The position numbers were made by a program, and so were the translations under genes. A stretch of DNA of 64,000 bases from Verrucomicrobia bacterium Tous-C9LFEB (lineage in GTDB: Bacteria; Verrucomicrobiota; Verrucomicrobiia; Methylacidiphilales; UBA1321): the NCBI GenBank assembly GCA_002304345.1, contig NEUU01000001.1, positions 434,001 through 498,000 of the forward strand. Direction: 5' to 3'. The notes below the pieces were generated by a model. The model searched no databases, was not told the DNA's origin, and saw only the letters and a list, made by a program, of their open reading frames with translations. Below are positions 62,876-64,000 of the stretch, piece after piece (position 1 is the first letter of the stretch; every line of letters begins with the position of its first letter).

Positions 62876-64000
62876 ATGAAACAAGTTCTCCTTCTGGTGG
62901 TCTGTCTGGCCGGATTCCTTTCCGGCTGTCAGCGAAACGAAACGGGTTCCGATATTCGTCACGCCTTTGAAAAAGCTCAGGCTGGTCAGCCGCTGCGTTG
63001 TGTTTTTCTTGGCGGCTCGATTACCCAGGCGGGTGATGGTTGGGTCGGCGATTGGCTGCGCACCCAGTTTCCCAAAAGCAATGTCTCCATCGTCAATTCC
63101 GGCATGAGCGCCACCGGCAGCGCCTTGGGTATCTTTCGCGTCGAGCGCGACGTGATTGCTTATCAACCCGACTTGGTCGCCATCGAATATTGCGTGAACG
63201 ATGGCGGACTCACGGACGAAGAAGCCATTCGCTTCATGGAGACCCTCATTGTTCGCCTCAAACAATTACCCCATCCCCCGGCCATTCTCATTCTCGAAGC
63301 CGCCGCCAAAGGTGGCGTCAATCTCGACCGCCATCGCCGCGTGGCCCGACATTACCAACTCCTCGAAGTCGATTTGCAACAAGCGGTCGAGTCCCGGATC
63401 AAGCAAACCGGCGAACCTTGGGAGACGTATTTCAGCGACAATGTTCATCCGAATCAGACTGGGAATGCCTTATACGCGGAAGCGATCGCGCAAACGTTGA
63501 CTCCGTATGTGCCGAAGGCGGGCACAGGTTCTTTATCCAAAGAGAAATCCACCCTACCTCCGCCCCTGAGTCGCAAACCGCTCCTGCTCGATGGGCGACT
63601 GATTCCGCTGACGAATTTCGCGACGAACTGGAAACGGGAAGGCTCATTGCCGTTTTGGTACGACCGCTTTTTCCTCGGAGCACTCACCACGGATCAACCC
63701 GGCGCCACCCTCAACCTCTCACTGAAAGGATCGATCTTTGGCGTCTACTACGCCATGGATAAAAGCTATGGCACTTTTTTCGCCTCGGTGGATGAAGCCC
63801 TACCCGTGCACATCAGCCCCAACGATCGCGGCGGCTACAGCTATACCTTGCTGGCGCAGGATCTGACACCCGGTGAACATCGCGTGCAGGTGGTGCTTCC
63901 CTCCAAAATGACAGACCCCAAAGTCTCGACTATCAATGGAGCCGTGAAACTGGGTTATCTTCTCGTAGCGGGCGAAAGTCAGTCCTCCTCCGCGATTGCC
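62876..64000 (+). CDS. SGNH/GDSL-type hydrolase lipoprotein (3' end outside window)
   Basis: Translation from ATG 62876 stays open to the window end (375 codons). MKQVLLLVVCLAGFLSGC is a lipoprotein signal with lipobox LSGC (Cys18). VFLGGSIT carries the block I nucleophile (Ser48), AIEYCVNDGG the block III Asn and SDNVHPNQTGN the Asp-x2-His of block V. SGNH hydrolases in such loci are often carbohydrate esterases (acetyl or rhamnogalacturonan type). Residues after about 230 form a further beta-rich domain (LTTDQPGATLNLSLKGSIFGVYY) of unknown role. The palindrome at 62743 lies about 120 bases upstream. Confidence 0.88.
   Translation, partial: MKQVLLLVVCLAGFLSGCQRNETGSDIRHAFEKAQAGQPLRCVFLGGSITQAGDGWVGDWLRTQFPKSNVSIVNSGMSATGSALGIFRVERDVIAYQPDLVAIEYCVNDGGLTDEEAIRFMETLIVRLKQLPHPPAILILEAAAKGGVNLDRHRRVARHYQLLEVDLQQAVESRIKQTGEPWETYFSDNVHPNQTGNALYAEAIAQTLTPYVPKAGTGSLSKEKSTLPPPLSRKPLLLDGRLIPLTNFATNWKREGSLPFWYDRFFLGALTTDQPGATLNLSLKGSIFGVYYAMDKSYGTFFASVDEALPVHISPNDRGGYSYTLLAQDLTPGEHRVQVVLPSKMTDPKVSTINGAVKLGYLLVAGESQSSSAIA

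Overview
The window most likely comes from a member of the Verrucomicrobiota. The reasons are its moderately high GC content, two PEP-CTERM proteins, two planctomycete/verrucomicrobial-type pseudopilins ending in a DGHVE motif, many secreted carbohydrate-active enzymes, and small proteins (a CPXCG protein next to coaX, a 57-residue lipoprotein, a 41-residue basic peptide) of a kind I associate with this phylum. No rRNA or marker protein allows a finer placement. There is one tRNA (Ser, UGA) and no CRISPR array or intact mobile element.

Layout. 1-12 kb: end of a sensor kinase, a beta-lactamase-fold hydrolase, a GH38 alpha-mannosidase, a single-chain indolepyruvate ferredoxin oxidoreductase with a structured leader, a second serine hydrolase, a zinc-ribbon protein and NagZ. 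12-22.8 kb: mostly housekeeping genes, including a peptidase-MA-like protein without HExxH, a phosphodiesterase, a NYN ribonuclease, a coiled-coil membrane protein with its lipoprotein neighbour, and a tight minus-strand operon (CPXCG protein, coaX, trpA, ruvX, truA, trmL). These are followed by an exported protein, a SulP transporter and hisF.

22.8-33.2 kb: a polysaccharide-use locus around a LacI-type regulator. A pseudopilin and a polysaccharide deacetylase run leftward. A PEP-CTERM protein, a heparinase II/III-family lyase, a carbohydrate-binding-like protein, an MFS sugar transporter and a GH30 enzyme run rightward. The likely scheme is extracellular cleavage, uptake of oligosaccharides by the MFS protein and cytoplasmic hydrolysis by the GH30 enzyme, which has no signal peptide.

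33.3-53 kb: tRNA-Ser, then a minus-strand gene of 12.7 kb for a two-partner-secretion-type adhesin with roughly 130 GLUG-like repeats. Next come the remnant of an FAD-dependent oxidoreductase, two von Willebrand A-domain proteins (one with a VIT domain) and a translationally coupled sensor kinase/response regulator pair.

53-64 kb: a second carbohydrate locus under an IclR-type regulator. A minus-strand five-gene operon (GH38, pseudopilin, GH-A hydrolase with a CBM9-like tail, LamG/DUF1080-like secreted protein, mutarotase) lies on one side. A PEP-CTERM gene and a truncated SGNH-hydrolase lipoprotein gene lie on the other. The same 13-base palindrome pattern (GGATC-N3-GATCC) sits just before iclR and in the PEP-CTERM/SGNH intergenic region, which suggests a small regulon.

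The most unusual items are the giant repeat adhesin with its scarred flanks, the repeated pairing of a pseudopilin with a secreted carbohydrate enzyme, the shared palindromes, and several small genes below usual gene-calling cutoffs.
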